Source: Methanomassiliicoccaceae archaeon UBA367 (GTDB lineage: Archaea > Thermoplasmatota > Thermoplasmata > Methanomassiliicoccales > Methanomethylophilaceae). Taken from it: a DNA stretch of 6,184 bases. The DNA lies in contig DAXF01000034.1 in NCBI GenBank assembly GCA_002506255.1, positions 1 to 6,184 of the forward strand, given 5' to 3'. Shown piece by piece: positions 1 to 6,138 of the stretch (the first letter of the stretch is position 1; the number at the start of each line of letters is the position of its first letter). Below the pieces are notes generated by a model, which saw only the letters and a program-made list of their open reading frames with translations, had not been told where the DNA came from and did no database searches. A program made the translations under genes and the position numbers.

Positions 1-44
1 GCTACCAATCCCTCGGGCGATCCCGCAGGTGCAAGAATTTCCAT
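1..44 (-). CDS. Peptidase U32 family protein, N-terminal fragment (runs off left edge)
   Basis: Read on the minus strand from the ATG at 44-42, the first 14 complete codons give MEILAPAGSPEGLV and then continue past the window edge. The start 'M-E-hydrophobic-L-A-P-A-G-S/N' is the typical N-terminus of peptidase U32 family proteins, a group that includes collagenase-like peptidases and tRNA/rRNA-modification factors. Only about 15 of several hundred residues are visible, so the subfamily and substrate cannot be told. An in-frame TAG lies three codons upstream of this ATG, which makes it the only sensible start. There is no close Shine-Dalgarno. A TATA-like element centred near position 70 lies about 26 nt upstream, so the mRNA may be leaderless. 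The gene is transcribed away from the secretion operon and shares its promoter region. Confidence 0.72.
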   Translation of the reverse strand, partial: MEILAPAGSPEGLV

Positions 45-66
45 GCGCTTCTATTCAGCGCACCTG
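26..66. repeat. Inverted repeat CAGGTGC / GCACCTG across the divergent promoter edge
   Basis: A perfect 7-bp inverted repeat has arms at 26-32 (CAGGTGC) and 60-66 (GCACCTG). A nested GCGC pair lies at 45-48 and 58-61. The left arm is inside the U32 coding start and the right arm abuts its TATA-like box. It could be an operator or simply chance; arms of this length do occur by chance in a window this size. Confidence 0.25.
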
Positions 67-73
67 TAATTAA
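67..73 (-). promoter_or_regulatory. Probable archaeal TATA box for the U32 peptidase gene
   Basis: The minus strand reads TTAATTA here, inside a more GC-rich surround. Its centre is about 26 nt upstream of the minus-strand ATG at 44. That is the normal archaeal distance from TATA box to transcription start, so transcription would begin at or next to the start codon. The spacing is seen directly; promoter function is inferred. No convincing purine-rich BRE was needed to make the call. Confidence 0.45.
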
Positions 74-99
74 GGCTTCCTGACTAACTGTACGGTTTC

Positions 100-108
100 T
101 TTTTAATA
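100..108 (+). promoter_or_regulatory. Probable TATA box for the secretion operon
   Basis: The sequence TTTTTAATA is the most AT-rich stretch before the first gene of the operon. It is centred about 30 nt upstream of the ATG at 134. Initiation about 26 nt downstream of the box would leave a leader of only a few nucleotides. The AAGGA at 118-122, 11 nt before the ATG, would then not be in the mRNA. Spacing is observed; function is inferred. Confidence 0.45.
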
Positions 109-133
109 GAACGTCTGAAGGACTCTTTCTATC

Positions 134-649
134 ATGAATCTAAAATCGATGCTCGGCCTCCGAAGGAAGGCTGATGAGAAGAAGGAATCGAATGTTCTGA
201 GTATCGTGTGCGACGATTGTGAAGGTGAATCGGACTACGGCAGCGAGGGCTGCCTTCGATGCATGAGGGCCAAGGTCATCGATTCAGGCGAACCTGAGAG
301 GATAATCCTGCACAGGGGCATGGACAAGGAGTACTCCGGAGACGCGGTCAGGATACTGAGCGATCTGTCAAGGATCGATCTTGTGGCCAAGGACGCATTT
401 TGCAACGGAGGAAGCAGATGCCTGACGTGCCCCAGTTCCATGGACAACCTTATGAAGGACATCTGGGCGAACTTCCCCGAGATGGACGTTGGTCCCGCCA
501 GGAGGATTCTGGACTCATCACCATTGGATGATGACAGATGTGCTGCCTGCAACATACGTACCCACAAGGCGATCGATAAGATCGATTCCATGCTCAAGGA
601 GGTCTCCGATGGCATAGTCAAATCCGCGTACAGGGTAGTGGGGGTTTGA
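134..649 (+). CDS. Cysteine-rich, probably zinc-binding protein of unknown function, first gene of secretion operon
   Basis: This 171-residue protein has no signal peptide and no membrane segment, so it is probably cytoplasmic. Its nine cysteines are grouped as C26xxC29, C40xxC43, C90-x5-C96xxC99 and C136xxC139. Four CxxC knuckles suggest two structural zinc sites: a compact N-terminal zinc-ribbon-like unit (26-43), and a second one made of 90/96/99 with 136/139. The N-terminus is basic (residues 10-17 are rich in Arg and Lys). The rest is charged and probably helical (67-88 and 144-165). I do not recognise a named family. It is not a pilin: there is no hydrophobic N-terminal helix or prepilin cleavage motif. 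It ends 2 nt before the likely ATG of the secretion ATPase, so the two are almost certainly co-transcribed and translationally coupled. It may be a regulatory or adaptor partner of that ATPase; this is inferred from position only. Confidence 0.85.
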   Translation: MNLKSMLGLRRKADEKKESNVLSIVCDDCEGESDYGSEGCLRCMRAKVIDSGEPERIILHRGMDKEYSGDAVRILSDLSRIDLVAKDAFCNGGSRCLTCPSSMDNLMKDIWANFPEMDVGPARRILDSSPLDDDRCAACNIRTHKAIDKIDSMLKEVSDGIVKSAYRVVGV

Positions 650-651
650 GG

Positions 652-2409
652 ATGACCCGCATAATGGATGAAAGGGCCTGCGGGGACATACTTGCGTACA
701 ACGATTTTCCAGTCAGCGGATCCGAGTTCTCCGAGGACGCTCCGAAGAGGCCGGACTGTCTGGATAGGGGCTCCCAGACGCCGACGGTATCTGATAGCCT
801 GACCAGGATAGGCAGGCGCTGTGTCAGGAGGAAACCGGCATATGCGGACACCTGGGCGGTCGGTGACATATCCGGGATGGAGGTCCTTGAATCCTACGAC
901 CTGCCGGACGGGAAGGTAGTCGTCGTGAGAACAGAGGATGGTGAGATAGAGTACAATGTGATGCCTGACGAGTACTCATACCACGGAGACATAGGTGATT
1001 CCGTATCCGCGGCGATAGATCACGTTCGCGATACTTACAGGAAGAAAGGCGGGAGAATGGACAGGCAGACCGTCATGTCCTTGGCGGGGGCCTTCCTGAG
1101 GAAGAGATCAGAGAAGGCAGAAGAGGATGTGTCAGGAATACTCGTATCCGACATCTGTGAGACGGTCTACAGGCACACATTGGGCCTGGGGATATTCGAT
1201 GTCCTGTTGCGGGACCCCCGCATAGAGGACATCTTCATCGATGCGCCCTGTGAGAACAACAGGATACACATAACCCTGAACCAGGTCAGCGGCCTTAATG
1301 CCCATGTCAGGTGCAGGACCAATCTGGTGGCAGAGCCCAAGGAGATAAGGAATCTCATAAACGTTCTGAAGAGGGAGAGCGGTCTGCTGTATTGCGAGAC
1401 GAATCCGATATTGGAGACGGATATGGACGGCGGCAGTGCGAGAGCCACCGTCGTGGGATACCCGCTCAGCCCCAACGGTGACTCGGTAGCGATAAGGAAG
1501 CATTCCAGGATGCCCTGGACCACCACCCGCCTCATAGCAAACGGGTCCATCGATCCGTATACCGCAGGTCTGCTCTCGTTCCTCGTGGAGAACAGGTCCA
1601 CTTTCCTGATCTGCGGTGCCAGGGGTTCAGGTAAGAGCTCCCTGCTGTCTGCCATGCTCTTCGAGTTCCCGGTCTCCCAGAGGATATTGACCATAGAGGA
1701 TACCATGGAGCTTCCCGGGGAGAGGATGAGGTCCATGGGGTACAAGGTTCAGTCCATGCTCATCGATGACCGCATGGAGGGGGACGCCAGGAAGAGAGCG
1801 GACGAGGCTCTCAGAGTGTCTCTCAGACTGGGAGAATCGGCCATAGCCCTCGGGGAGGTAAGGGGGGATGAGGCAAGGACCCTCTATCAGAGCATGAGGA
1901 CAGGACGTGCCGGCAGTTCGATACTGGGAACGATACACGGCGATTCTGCCAGATCCGTCTATGACAGAGTGGTCCACGATATGGGGATACCCCCGGAAGC
2001 GTTCATGGCCACCGACTTCCTGGTCACAATGGGCTCATTCAGAGGAAGAGGGGAGGAGAGGCAGATAAGGAGGCTCTCGGAGGCCGTGGCCACCGGTGCT
2101 AAGCCGGGGGAGTTCGTGGACCTGTCGTCTCCCGGAGGCCTCACGTCATCAGGTGCGATACGCAGGATAATGTCAGAGATCGGGATAACCGAGGCGGAGA
2201 TGATCGAGGAGATCTCCGTGAGGGCGGCCATGAGGGAGTTCCTGTCGGAGATGTCCAAGAGGTACGGAGAAGGATTCCTCGGTCCAGAATGGATAGTTAT
2301 GGCCAACGATTTCCTGGCAAAGCACCTTTCCTCCGGTGTAACATCCTACGATGAGATAATGGGGGCATTCAGGCTTCGGTTCTCAAGATTCGGGGGTGAG
2401 GGGGAATGA
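652..2409 (+). CDS. Type II/IV secretion (GspE/PilB/FlaI-like) ATPase, archaeal
   Basis: This is a hexameric traffic ATPase of the archaeal GspE/FlaI group, which powers assembly of pili, archaella or secretion pseudopili at the cytoplasmic face of the membrane. From the ATG at 652 it has 585 residues. Residues 1-70 are variable and look disordered. Residues 75-310 resemble the N-terminal domain of the family, with a stretch about 190-220 ('LLRDPRIEDIFID') typical of it. The catalytic core has a Walker A loop GARGSGKS at 322-329 (Lys328), an Asp box with E349-D350, a Walker B region GEVRG at 401-405 (Glu402) and a His box containing H429. All key residues are present, so it should be active. 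The start is uncertain: TTG at 646 overlaps the upstream stop, while ATG 652 has a run of G at 640-644 seven nt ahead and is preferred; ATG 664 is also possible. Its 3' end overlaps the T2SSF gene by ATGA. Confidence 0.93.
   Translation: MTRIMDERACGDILAYNDFPVSGSEFSEDAPKRPDCLDRGSQTPTVSDSLTRIGRRCVRRKPAYADTWAVGDISGMEVLESYDLPDGKVVVVRTEDGEIEYNVMPDEYSYHGDIGDSVSAAIDHVRDTYRKKGGRMDRQTVMSLAGAFLRKRSEKAEEDVSGILVSDICETVYRHTLGLGIFDVLLRDPRIEDIFIDAPCENNRIHITLNQVSGLNAHVRCRTNLVAEPKEIRNLINVLKRESGLLYCETNPILETDMDGGSARATVVGYPLSPNGDSVAIRKHSRMPWTTTRLIANGSIDPYTAGLLSFLVENRSTFLICGARGSGKSSLLSAMLFEFPVSQRILTIEDTMELPGERMRSMGYKVQSMLIDDRMEGDARKRADEALRVSLRLGESAIALGEVRGDEARTLYQSMRTGRAGSSILGTIHGDSARSVYDRVVHDMGIPPEAFMATDFLVTMGSFRGRGEERQIRRLSEAVATGAKPGEFVDLSSPGGLTSSGAIRRIMSEIGITEAEMIEEISVRAAMREFLSEMSKRYGEGFLGPEWIVMANDFLAKHLSSGVTSYDEIMGAFRLRFSRFGGEGE
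2391..2404 (+). promoter_or_regulatory. Shine-Dalgarno inside the ATPase 3' end, serving the T2SSF gene
   Basis: The G-rich stretch GGGGGTGAGGGGGA ends just before the ATG at 2406. It contains GGTGA, which matches the anti-Shine-Dalgarno of archaeal 16S rRNA, at about 6 nt spacing. Together with the 4-nt stop/start overlap, it supports coupled translation of this downstream gene, in contrast to the SD-less first genes in the window. Confidence 0.6.
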
Positions 2410-3941
2410 ACGCAAGAGAGCAGTTCTCAATAATTGCAGGGGTGCTTTCGACGGCGATAGGGATGATTCTGACGGACCTCTACGGTTTCGAAGTGCTGTT
2501 GAGGTCGATTCCCGCTTTGGGTCTGCTGCCCGCAGCAGTCTATATGTCGATGTCGGAGCGTAAAACCAGATACAGGCCTGAGGTCCTGCTGAACGAGGCG
2601 CCTACGGTGATAGGTATGATGTCCGTCTCGGTAAGGTCCAACGGATCCATTGACTCTGCCGTAAGAGAGGTCGCTGCTAACGGGCCCAAGAACATCGCAT
2701 CCCTCTTTGCCGTCGTTGTATGCGATGCGGACTGCAGGAGGACGGACAGCATAAAACAGGGTCTTCTCGATCTTCTGTCATCGCTTCCTTCTCAGCTATC
2801 ATCTTTCAGAAGGGCGGTTCACATGCTCATGACAGCCGCCGATACATCTGACAACGTAAAGAGATTGGAGATGATCAACGATGCCGAGGAGTCAGTTCTG
2901 ACAGGGTTAAGGCAGATGGGGGAGTCCTACAGCTCGAAACTCAACACCCCCTGCATGCTGATCTTCGGCCTGGGAATAATGCTGCCCATGATACTCGTGT
3001 CGATAATGCCGATGATGGGCATGGGCGGCGGTATGGCCTTGGACCCCGCGGCCGTTGCCTTCGTCACGTTGATCCTGATCCCGACCCTGGTGGCTTTCAC
3101 AGTGATGTCAATAAGGAACAGGAACCCCTTTGTCGGCGATGCCGCAGATAAGCCCTGGAAACACGCCCTCCCGATCCTGGCGGCCGTGCCTCTGGTCTTC
3201 ATTTGCATGGATTCCGGAATGGGGATCACGGAATGCATAACGTTCCCTTTTGCGCTGGCCGGTGCACTGACTGCGGCGGCGGTATATCCCAAAGTTGCTT
3301 CGGAATACAAGAGGAGGAGATCGGAGGCATCGCTCAGGGATGCCCTCTTCGACCTGGGTAACAGGCTGATATCCGGCGAGAACTACGAGAGCGCCATTGT
3401 CGGATCCCTAAGTGCCAGGAAGGATTGCGCCGCGATCGCGGAATCACTTTCGAGGGAGATGGTCCTTTGCAGAGGGGATACGGCATCCGCTGTATTCACA
3501 TCTCTTTCCCCGGTATCTCCTTTCCTTGCCTCCAAGTATGCGGACGTGCAAAGGGCGTCCGAGAAGGACCTGCGGGAATCCGGAAGACTGGCAGTCAGCG
3601 TTGCCCATCAGCTCCAGGATCAGGAAGGGATAAGGAAGGGCATAGAGAACAAGCTCAAGAGCACCCTTGATATGATGACAGGTACAGCGGCGGTGTTCGC
3701 CCCTCTGATACTCGGGATGAGCATAATGATGCTGGCACCCATATCGGAGATGACAGGTTCCTCGGGAATGTCCGGGATCGCAGGTCTCCTGCCGATATAC
3801 CTGGTGATACTGGCCGCCCTGATATCTGTGCTGACGCCCGCCCTGACCTCCAGAGGGGGCCCGGACACAGTGTTCAGATTCGGCCTGATGATCCCCGTTT
3901 CGTTGATGATATTCTATGCGCTTTCGCAGATGTCTGTGTGA
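2406..3941 (+). CDS. Archaeal T2SSF-domain (FlaJ/TadC-like) membrane platform protein
   Basis: This 511-residue polytopic membrane protein is the expected partner of the ATPase encoded just upstream. In type IV pilus, archaellum and T2SS machines, this family forms the inner-membrane platform that couples ATPase motion to subunit assembly. It has the duplicated layout typical of archaeal members. Two N-terminal helices (about 7-24 and 30-48) precede a first cytoplasmic helical T2SSF domain (about 58-178). Two pairs of helices follow (about 182-201, 214-236, 254-268 and 276-295), then a second T2SSF domain (about 305-420) and three C-terminal helices (about 424-444, 457-479 and 490-508). Both F domains open with the usual pattern of an acidic/Leu helix followed by a Gly and Ser/Asn turn (N74-G75-S76 and S323-G324-E325). 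The start at the ATGA overlap has a strong Shine-Dalgarno. It could serve a pilus, an archaellum-like fibre or a secretion system; no pilin nearby decides which. Confidence 0.9.
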   Translation: MNAREQFSIIAGVLSTAIGMILTDLYGFEVLLRSIPALGLLPAAVYMSMSERKTRYRPEVLLNEAPTVIGMMSVSVRSNGSIDSAVREVAANGPKNIASLFAVVVCDADCRRTDSIKQGLLDLLSSLPSQLSSFRRAVHMLMTAADTSDNVKRLEMINDAEESVLTGLRQMGESYSSKLNTPCMLIFGLGIMLPMILVSIMPMMGMGGGMALDPAAVAFVTLILIPTLVAFTVMSIRNRNPFVGDAADKPWKHALPILAAVPLVFICMDSGMGITECITFPFALAGALTAAAVYPKVASEYKRRRSEASLRDALFDLGNRLISGENYESAIVGSLSARKDCAAIAESLSREMVLCRGDTASAVFTSLSPVSPFLASKYADVQRASEKDLRESGRLAVSVAHQLQDQEGIRKGIENKLKSTLDMMTGTAAVFAPLILGMSIMMLAPISEMTGSSGMSGIAGLLPIYLVILAALISVLTPALTSRGGPDTVFRFGLMIPVSLMIFYALSQMSV

Positions 3942-3949
3942 GGAAACAG

Positions 3950-3956
3950 AATTATA
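3950..3956 (+). promoter_or_regulatory. Probable TATA box for the DUF2085 gene
   Basis: AATTATA sits in the 36-nt gap after the T2SSF gene, centred about 25 nt before the ATG at 3978. This is the position expected for a leaderless archaeal transcript. There is no Shine-Dalgarno before that ATG, which agrees with leaderless initiation. Read-through from the upstream operon remains possible because no T-rich terminator is visible in the gap. Confidence 0.5.
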
Positions 3957-3977
3957 GCGCCCCGGGAATCATATGAC

Positions 3978-4472
3978 ATGAAGATCGAGAGCATCCTCAC
4001 CGCGGTGCTCATTGCCGCGGCGGCGTTGGCGGCGCTGATTTTCGTGGCACCTTTCAGCGCTCCGTACGGCGCTTACGTCCATCTTGACGGAGCGATAGGG
4101 ATAATGGACCATCATTGGGGCATATCCTTCCCTGACGTGACCTATGCCTTGGGGGACATCTTGTGCCATCAGCAATACGGCAGGTCCGTAATACTGAACG
4201 GATCGCAGATGCCTCTGTGTGCCAGATGCGCATTCGCTGTTGCCGGTATAGCATTAGGCGCTTTGCTGCTCCTTTTGCGGAAGGGCATGGGGGCGAGGCC
4301 CGCTCTGATCGGAGGGCTAATCCTCATAGCATCGGTCGCAGTCGATTGGGCGATCCAGGCATCCCTGGGTGCAGCCTTCATGCCTTCTCTCGCGATAACC
4401 GGGATCTCCGGAGGCATAGGGCTGTCTCTGCTTCTGTATGCTTATCTTGTGCACGGTATCGAGAAGAAGTGA
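3978..4472 (+). CDS. DUF2085 family membrane protein
   Basis: This small integral membrane protein has 164 residues and an unknown biochemical role. It is recognised by the DUF2085 signature: CHQ at 63-65, R69-S70, then PLCARC at 79-84 followed by a Gly-rich membrane helix. A conserved-looking Asp123 ends the next helix, and a GIxGG turn lies at 142-146. The likely helices are about 6-26, 84-100, 108-127 and 136-158. The loop after the first helix (about 28-60) is probably outside the membrane. C63, H64, C81 and C84 lie close together and could bind metal or form redox pairs; that is inference. The ATG at 3978 is chosen because it follows the TATA-like element at leaderless distance. An earlier ATG at 3973 hits a stop after two codons. 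It probably does not belong to the secretion operon functionally, although it is only 36 nt downstream. Confidence 0.88.
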   Translation: MKIESILTAVLIAAAALAALIFVAPFSAPYGAYVHLDGAIGIMDHHWGISFPDVTYALGDILCHQQYGRSVILNGSQMPLCARCAFAVAGIALGALLLLLRKGMGARPALIGGLILIASVAVDWAIQASLGAAFMPSLAITGISGGIGLSLLLYAYLVHGIEKK

Positions 4473-4525
4473 GGGGGCAAGGGCGAGAGCCTTGACGTGC
4501 GGCCATCCTGATCTTGCAGTTGAGG

Positions 4526-4549
4526 TGCATAGGATTAGGTATCTATGCA
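4526..4549. repeat. Inverted repeat TGCATAG / CTATGCA (possible hairpin or operator)
   Basis: A perfect 7-bp inverted repeat has arms at 4526-4532 and 4543-4549 and a 10-nt spacer. It lies about 75 nt upstream of the first TATA-like box of the MFS gene. The lack of a T-run argues against a terminator. It could be the binding site of a dimeric regulator of the exporter, a common arrangement for MFS drug pumps, but no regulator gene is present here. Confidence 0.35.
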
Positions 4550-4601
4550 TGCTCGAGGAATGGACTTACGCACTACCCTCCTCATTCAAACATGACCGAG
4601 C

Positions 4602-4613
4602 ATATATTTTAAA
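4602..4613 (+). promoter_or_regulatory. Upstream TATA-like element before the MFS gene
   Basis: ATATATTTTAAA is centred about 50 nt before the MFS start. If used, transcription would begin near 4633 and leave a leader of about 25 nt with no evident Shine-Dalgarno. It may be an alternative promoter or part of a wider AT-rich promoter region. Confidence 0.35.
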
Positions 4614-4627
4614 GAGTCTGAGAACAG

Positions 4628-4635
4628 AAATATAT
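4628..4635 (+). promoter_or_regulatory. Probable proximal TATA box for the MFS gene
   Basis: AAATATAT is centred about 27 nt upstream of the ATG at 4659, the spacing expected for a leaderless transcript. The nucleotides just before the ATG hold no Shine-Dalgarno, which fits. Confidence 0.5.
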
Positions 4636-4658
4636 CGGGGAAGCATGATTGGCCGTCA

Positions 4659-6047
4659 ATGGAGTATCAGGATCACCCCGTGAATGTTCGCCGTAGGGTA
4701 TTGGCCGCTGCGTGCATAATGGCATTCATATCGCCCGCGATGGGGATGATGGTAAGTCTGGCACTTGTGTCGATGGGCAACGATCTGAACGTTGGGGCCC
4801 ACAGCATGAGCCTGATAGTCACGACCTTTTTCGTGACATCGGTCATATTCCTTGTCCCGGCGGCCAGGCTCTCAGAGATATGCGGCAAGAAGAGAGTGGT
4901 CTACGTCGGGCTTTCCCTGATCCTGGTGTTCTCCCTGCTGGCCTCGATATCGTGGGACTTCCTGTCCCTGTTGGTTTTCAGGTCAGCAATGGGCATAGGC
5001 ACGTCATTCATACTCACTGCCAGCGTCTCGCTGCTTACTGACGTGTATCCGCCGGGCAATAGAGGCACAGCATTCGGTCTCAGCACGATGTTCGTCTATC
5101 TAGGCGCCCTTACGGGACCGATGCTGGGCGGTGTCCTCACCGATGCATTGGGATGGAGGAGCACATTCTACATAATCACGCCGCTGGCACTTTCGGCCAT
5201 GTTAATGCTCAGCAATTTCAAGGAGGGCACGCCGGTATCCAAAGGGGAGCCCTTTGATTACAAGGGCTCCATCGTCTTCGGGACATCGATCGTCCTCATA
5301 ATGTACGGGGTGTTCACACTCCCGTCACTGACCAGTGCGTTGCTGATAGCCGTGGGCCTTGCGCTTCTCCCTCTTTTCATACATGTAGAGAAGACCGAGA
5401 AGTACCCCTCCCTCAGGCTCACGATGTTCTCCAACAAGGGATACAAATCAGCCTCCGTATCTCTTTTCCTCAATTATGCTGCGGCGAATGCCGTTGTCAT
5501 GATGGTCAGCCTGTATCTTCAGAGCGTAGGCGCCCTGACAGCCTCGGAAGCGGGCATGGTGATGCTCGTACAGCCACTCTTCCAGGTGCTGATATCTCCT
5601 TTCGCCGGCAAGTACAGCGACAGATTGGACTGGCGCATACTGCCGACCGCAGGGATGCTGGCGGCATTCGTCGGGCTTCTCACCCTGTCGACCCTTGACA
5701 TAGGGACGCCGCTGTTTGTGGTCGTGATCGCCCTGACATTCATGGGGATATGCCACGGGCTCTTCGGAGCGCCCAACACCAACGTGATGATGGGGCTCTG
5801 CGGAAGAGAGGAGAGCAGCGCCTCTGCTTCCGTGATAGCGATAATGAGGCAGTCGGGAATGATGGTGGCTCTCGGGATAGCAATGTTCATGATATCCGTG
5901 TTCATGGGAAGCACAGACAATCTGCTGCCCTCGACCTATCCGAGTTTCATCAGCGCGGGTCGTGCCACATTCCTGGTAACCGCCGTGCTGGCACTTATGG
6001 GTGCGATCATAACATGGCTGTACTATCCCCGAAAGAGGAAAGCATAA
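4659..6047 (+). CDS. MFS transporter, DHA2 (EmrB/QacA-like) drug-exporter type, 14 TM
   Basis: This is a proton-coupled exporter of the major facilitator superfamily, probably for drugs or other toxic organic compounds; the substrate is not predictable. It has 462 residues and about 14 helices, the DHA2 plan (about 14-37, 49-68, 78-98, 100-122, 138-160, 168-187, 203-222, 225-241, 265-288, 298-315, 328-346, 350-372, 390-416 and 436-457). Motif A after helix 2 is degenerate (A69-R70-L71-S72-E73, G76-K77-K78-R79). Motif B is R108 with G112 and G114. The antiporter motif C is GALTGPMLGG at 149-158, and G165-W166-R167 is typical of DHA2 exporters. A second motif-A-like loop, GKYSDR at 317-322, is better preserved than the first. 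The C-terminus is basic and cytoplasmic. Translation ends at two tandem stops (TAA TAA, 6045-6050). The start is supported by the TATA spacing; the nearest other ATG (4645) is out of frame. Confidence 0.9.
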   Translation: MEYQDHPVNVRRRVLAAACIMAFISPAMGMMVSLALVSMGNDLNVGAHSMSLIVTTFFVTSVIFLVPAARLSEICGKKRVVYVGLSLILVFSLLASISWDFLSLLVFRSAMGIGTSFILTASVSLLTDVYPPGNRGTAFGLSTMFVYLGALTGPMLGGVLTDALGWRSTFYIITPLALSAMLMLSNFKEGTPVSKGEPFDYKGSIVFGTSIVLIMYGVFTLPSLTSALLIAVGLALLPLFIHVEKTEKYPSLRLTMFSNKGYKSASVSLFLNYAAANAVVMMVSLYLQSVGALTASEAGMVMLVQPLFQVLISPFAGKYSDRLDWRILPTAGMLAAFVGLLTLSTLDIGTPLFVVVIALTFMGICHGLFGAPNTNVMMGLCGREESSASASVIAIMRQSGMMVALGIAMFMISVFMGSTDNLLPSTYPSFISAGRATFLVTAVLALMGAIITWLYYPRKRKA

Positions 6048-6065
6048 TAATTAGGAAGAAAAAGG

Positions 6066-6072
6066 TTATAAG
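6066..6072 (+). promoter_or_regulatory. Probable TATA box for the proteasome beta gene
   Basis: TTATAAG follows a purine-rich run (GGAAGAAAAAGG), which resembles a BRE. It lies about 85 nt before the ATG at 6153, so the transcript would have a leader of roughly 60 nt. That agrees with the good Shine-Dalgarno seen just before that ATG. Confidence 0.45.
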
Positions 6073-6138
6073 CCATAACGGCATGAGGCTCTCCGCAGAA
6101 GTCGAATGACAGCTGCCTTTTGAGGGAGTCAGATTTCT

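Larger units (their letters stand above)
4473..4658. other. Intergenic region between the DUF2085 and MFS genes
   Basis: This 186-nt non-coding stretch is more AT-rich towards its right end. Its first part has a short hairpin (CAAGG 4478-4482 with CCTTG 4490-4494) without a following T-run. The middle holds a better hairpin at 4526-4549. The end carries two TATA-like elements. A short in-frame reading through this region yields no recognisable protein. I see no tRNA-like or riboswitch-like core. Confidence 0.6.

Noticed and set aside
118..122. AAGGA as the ribosome binding site of the Cys-rich gene
   Set aside because: It is 11 nt from the ATG and probably upstream of the transcription start implied by the TATA-like box. 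It is kept only as a weak alternative.
134..649. First operon gene as a prepilin or pseudopilin
   Set aside because: The N-terminus is charged, with no class III cleavage motif and no hydrophobic helix. The protein is Cys-rich and soluble.
1167..1745. 192-residue open frame on the minus strand inside the ATPase gene
   Set aside because: It is antisense to a well-supported ATPase with all its motifs. The composition looks random, and there is no domain and no promoter.
4478..4494. Hairpin just after the DUF2085 stop as a terminator
   Set aside because: The stem is only 5 bp and no T-run follows. Archaeal termination usually shows oligo-T, and none is present here.
4438..4683. 81-residue plus-strand open frame spanning the end of DUF2085 and the intergenic region
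   Set aside because: It overlaps two good genes and crosses both TATA-like boxes. It has no ribosome site and shows no family resemblance. I considered it as a gene remnant but saw no support.
5519..5920. 133-residue minus-strand open frame inside the MFS gene
   Set aside because: It is the shadow of a strongly hydrophobic coding frame and contains no recognisable protein features.
6084..6110. Eight-codon frame (MRLSAEVE) ahead of the proteasome gene as a possible leader peptide
   Set aside because: It has no Shine-Dalgarno and starts too close to the presumed TATA box to be in the transcript.
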